A stretch of DNA of 64,000 bases from Agelaius tricolor. Taxonomy: Eukaryota > Chordata > Aves > Passeriformes > Icteridae. The position numbers and the translations under genes were made by a program. The stretch lies in assembly GCA_023055355.1 (NCBI GenBank), contig JALJCS010000055.1, positions 744,001 through 808,000 on the forward strand, given 5' to 3'. Shown here piece by piece: positions 63,277 through 64,000 of the stretch (the stretch's first letter is position 1; each line of letters starts with the position of its first letter). Below the pieces are notes generated by a model. It ran no database searches, was not told where the DNA came from, and saw nothing but the letters and a program-made list of their open reading frames with translations.

Positions 63277-63464
63277 TTACTTCCTGACGCTCCTCCGGCT
63301 GGACGAGGTGGTGGTGATGGTGTAGGACTTGGAGGAGCCCCCAGAGGAGAAGCCGAGGGCTCCGCTGCCCATTCCTGATCCCAGGCTGAGGCCTCCTCCG
63401 ATCCCTGCTCCCAGGAACCCGCTGGAGCTGGAATATCCGCCCCCGCCGCTGGAGCTGACCACAG
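63277..63464 (-). CDS. KRT7: Type II keratin, KRT7-like, tail exon (partial gene)
   Basis: Last exon of a keratin transcribed leftward; the other exons lie beyond the window. The minus-strand acceptor ACGCAG precedes CTGTGGTCAGC, the same exon 9 start as in the KRT5-like gene, and 188 bp in the correct phase lead to TAA. It encodes [16 protein letters not shown], a Gly/Ser/Leu stretch ([19 protein letters not shown]) and the end [16 protein letters not shown]. From memory of the family, the ALxFSS...K(A/S)Y(S/T)I...SRRS ending resembles KRT7. The convergent orientation relative to the rest of the cluster also matches mammalian KRT7. No damage is seen. KRT7 acts in simple and glandular epithelia. 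Confidence 0.7.
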
Positions 63465-64000
63465 CTGCGTGGGAGAGGAGCAACGTGAGCACCTGGAACC
63501 CCCACCCAGCAGCCTCAGGAAAGGCTCCCATGGGATCATGGAATGGGCTGGCTGGGTGGGAAGAACATTAAATCATCCAGCACCCCCCCTGCCATGGCAG
63601 GGACACCTCCCACTGTCCCAGGCTGCTCCAAGCCCTGTCCAGCCTGGCCTTGGGCACTGCCAGGGATCCAGGGGCATCTTCTTGGAAATCCATTCCAGGG
63701 CTCCCCCACCCTCACAGGTGGGGAATATCCCAATATTCCCATCTAAATCCCATCCCATCTATTCCCTTCCCAATATCCCATCTAAACCTCCCCTTTTTCA
63801 GTTTAAAGTCTTTCCTTCTTGTCACTCCAACACCCAACCTGGCTCAGGATCCCCTGAGCTTGGAGCCCTCAGGGAGAACCCCTAGAAAATCCATGGAGAA
63901 TCCCATTTCACAAACACACTCAGCTCATCTCCTGGTGCCCCAAAGCTGTGGGAATGTGGTTCCCCAATTCCCAGCAGGAATTAAATGTGCTTCCCCAATT
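63465..64000. other. Intron 8 (partial) of the KRT7-like gene
   Basis: No exon 8 is seen before the window ends. An antisense CR1 occupies about 63535-63835. Confidence 0.6.
63535..63835 (-). mobile_element. CR1 fragment, antisense
   Basis: Antisense CR1 ('ccctgccatggcagggaca' to 'agtttaaagtctttccttct'). Confidence 0.75.

Overview
The window is vertebrate nuclear DNA, almost certainly from a bird and probably a songbird. It carries multi-exon genes with GT-AG introns, many CR1 retroposon 3' ends in both orientations, and several retroviral LTRs of the kind seen in songbird genomes. It is part of a type II (basic) keratin cluster. The exon sizes are diagnostic for type II keratins: about 215-221, 61, 96, 165, 126, 221 and about 35 bp between a variable head exon and a glycine/serine tail exon.

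Layout. (1) 274-4032 (+): exons 2-9 of a keratin whose head exon lies left of the window. (2) 9999-15867 (+): a complete KRT5-like gene of 598 aa. (3) 23426-27654 (+) and (4) 32518-36129 (+): two related complete genes of 535 and 537 aa with the short cysteine-containing heads of the KRT75/KRT6A type. (5) 37.2-40.0 kb: a 2.6 kb LTR element with an internal minisatellite, inserted into a CR1. (6) 40.6-61.8 kb: a graveyard of broken keratin copies (loci A to D), cut by LTRs, rearranged by inverted duplications and invaded by minisatellites. (7) 63277-63464 (-): the tail exon of a convergent, apparently intact keratin whose C-terminus looks like KRT7.

How the genes work together. Type II keratins pair one to one with type I keratins, encoded elsewhere, to build epithelial and skin-appendage intermediate filaments. 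The four plus-strand genes each have their own terminator. The three with a visible 5' end have TATA-like boxes 90-135 bp before the ATG. Nothing in the window suggests an operon, a CRISPR array or an RNA gene.

The most notable structures are: a keratin exon split by a solo LTR with a perfect 6-bp target duplication; a 1.2 kb inverted duplication that copied two keratin exons plus a truncated LTR; two other inverted duplications; nested insertions with exact target duplications; and local gene conversion between intact paralogues. Identities, percent similarities and repeat families were judged by eye.
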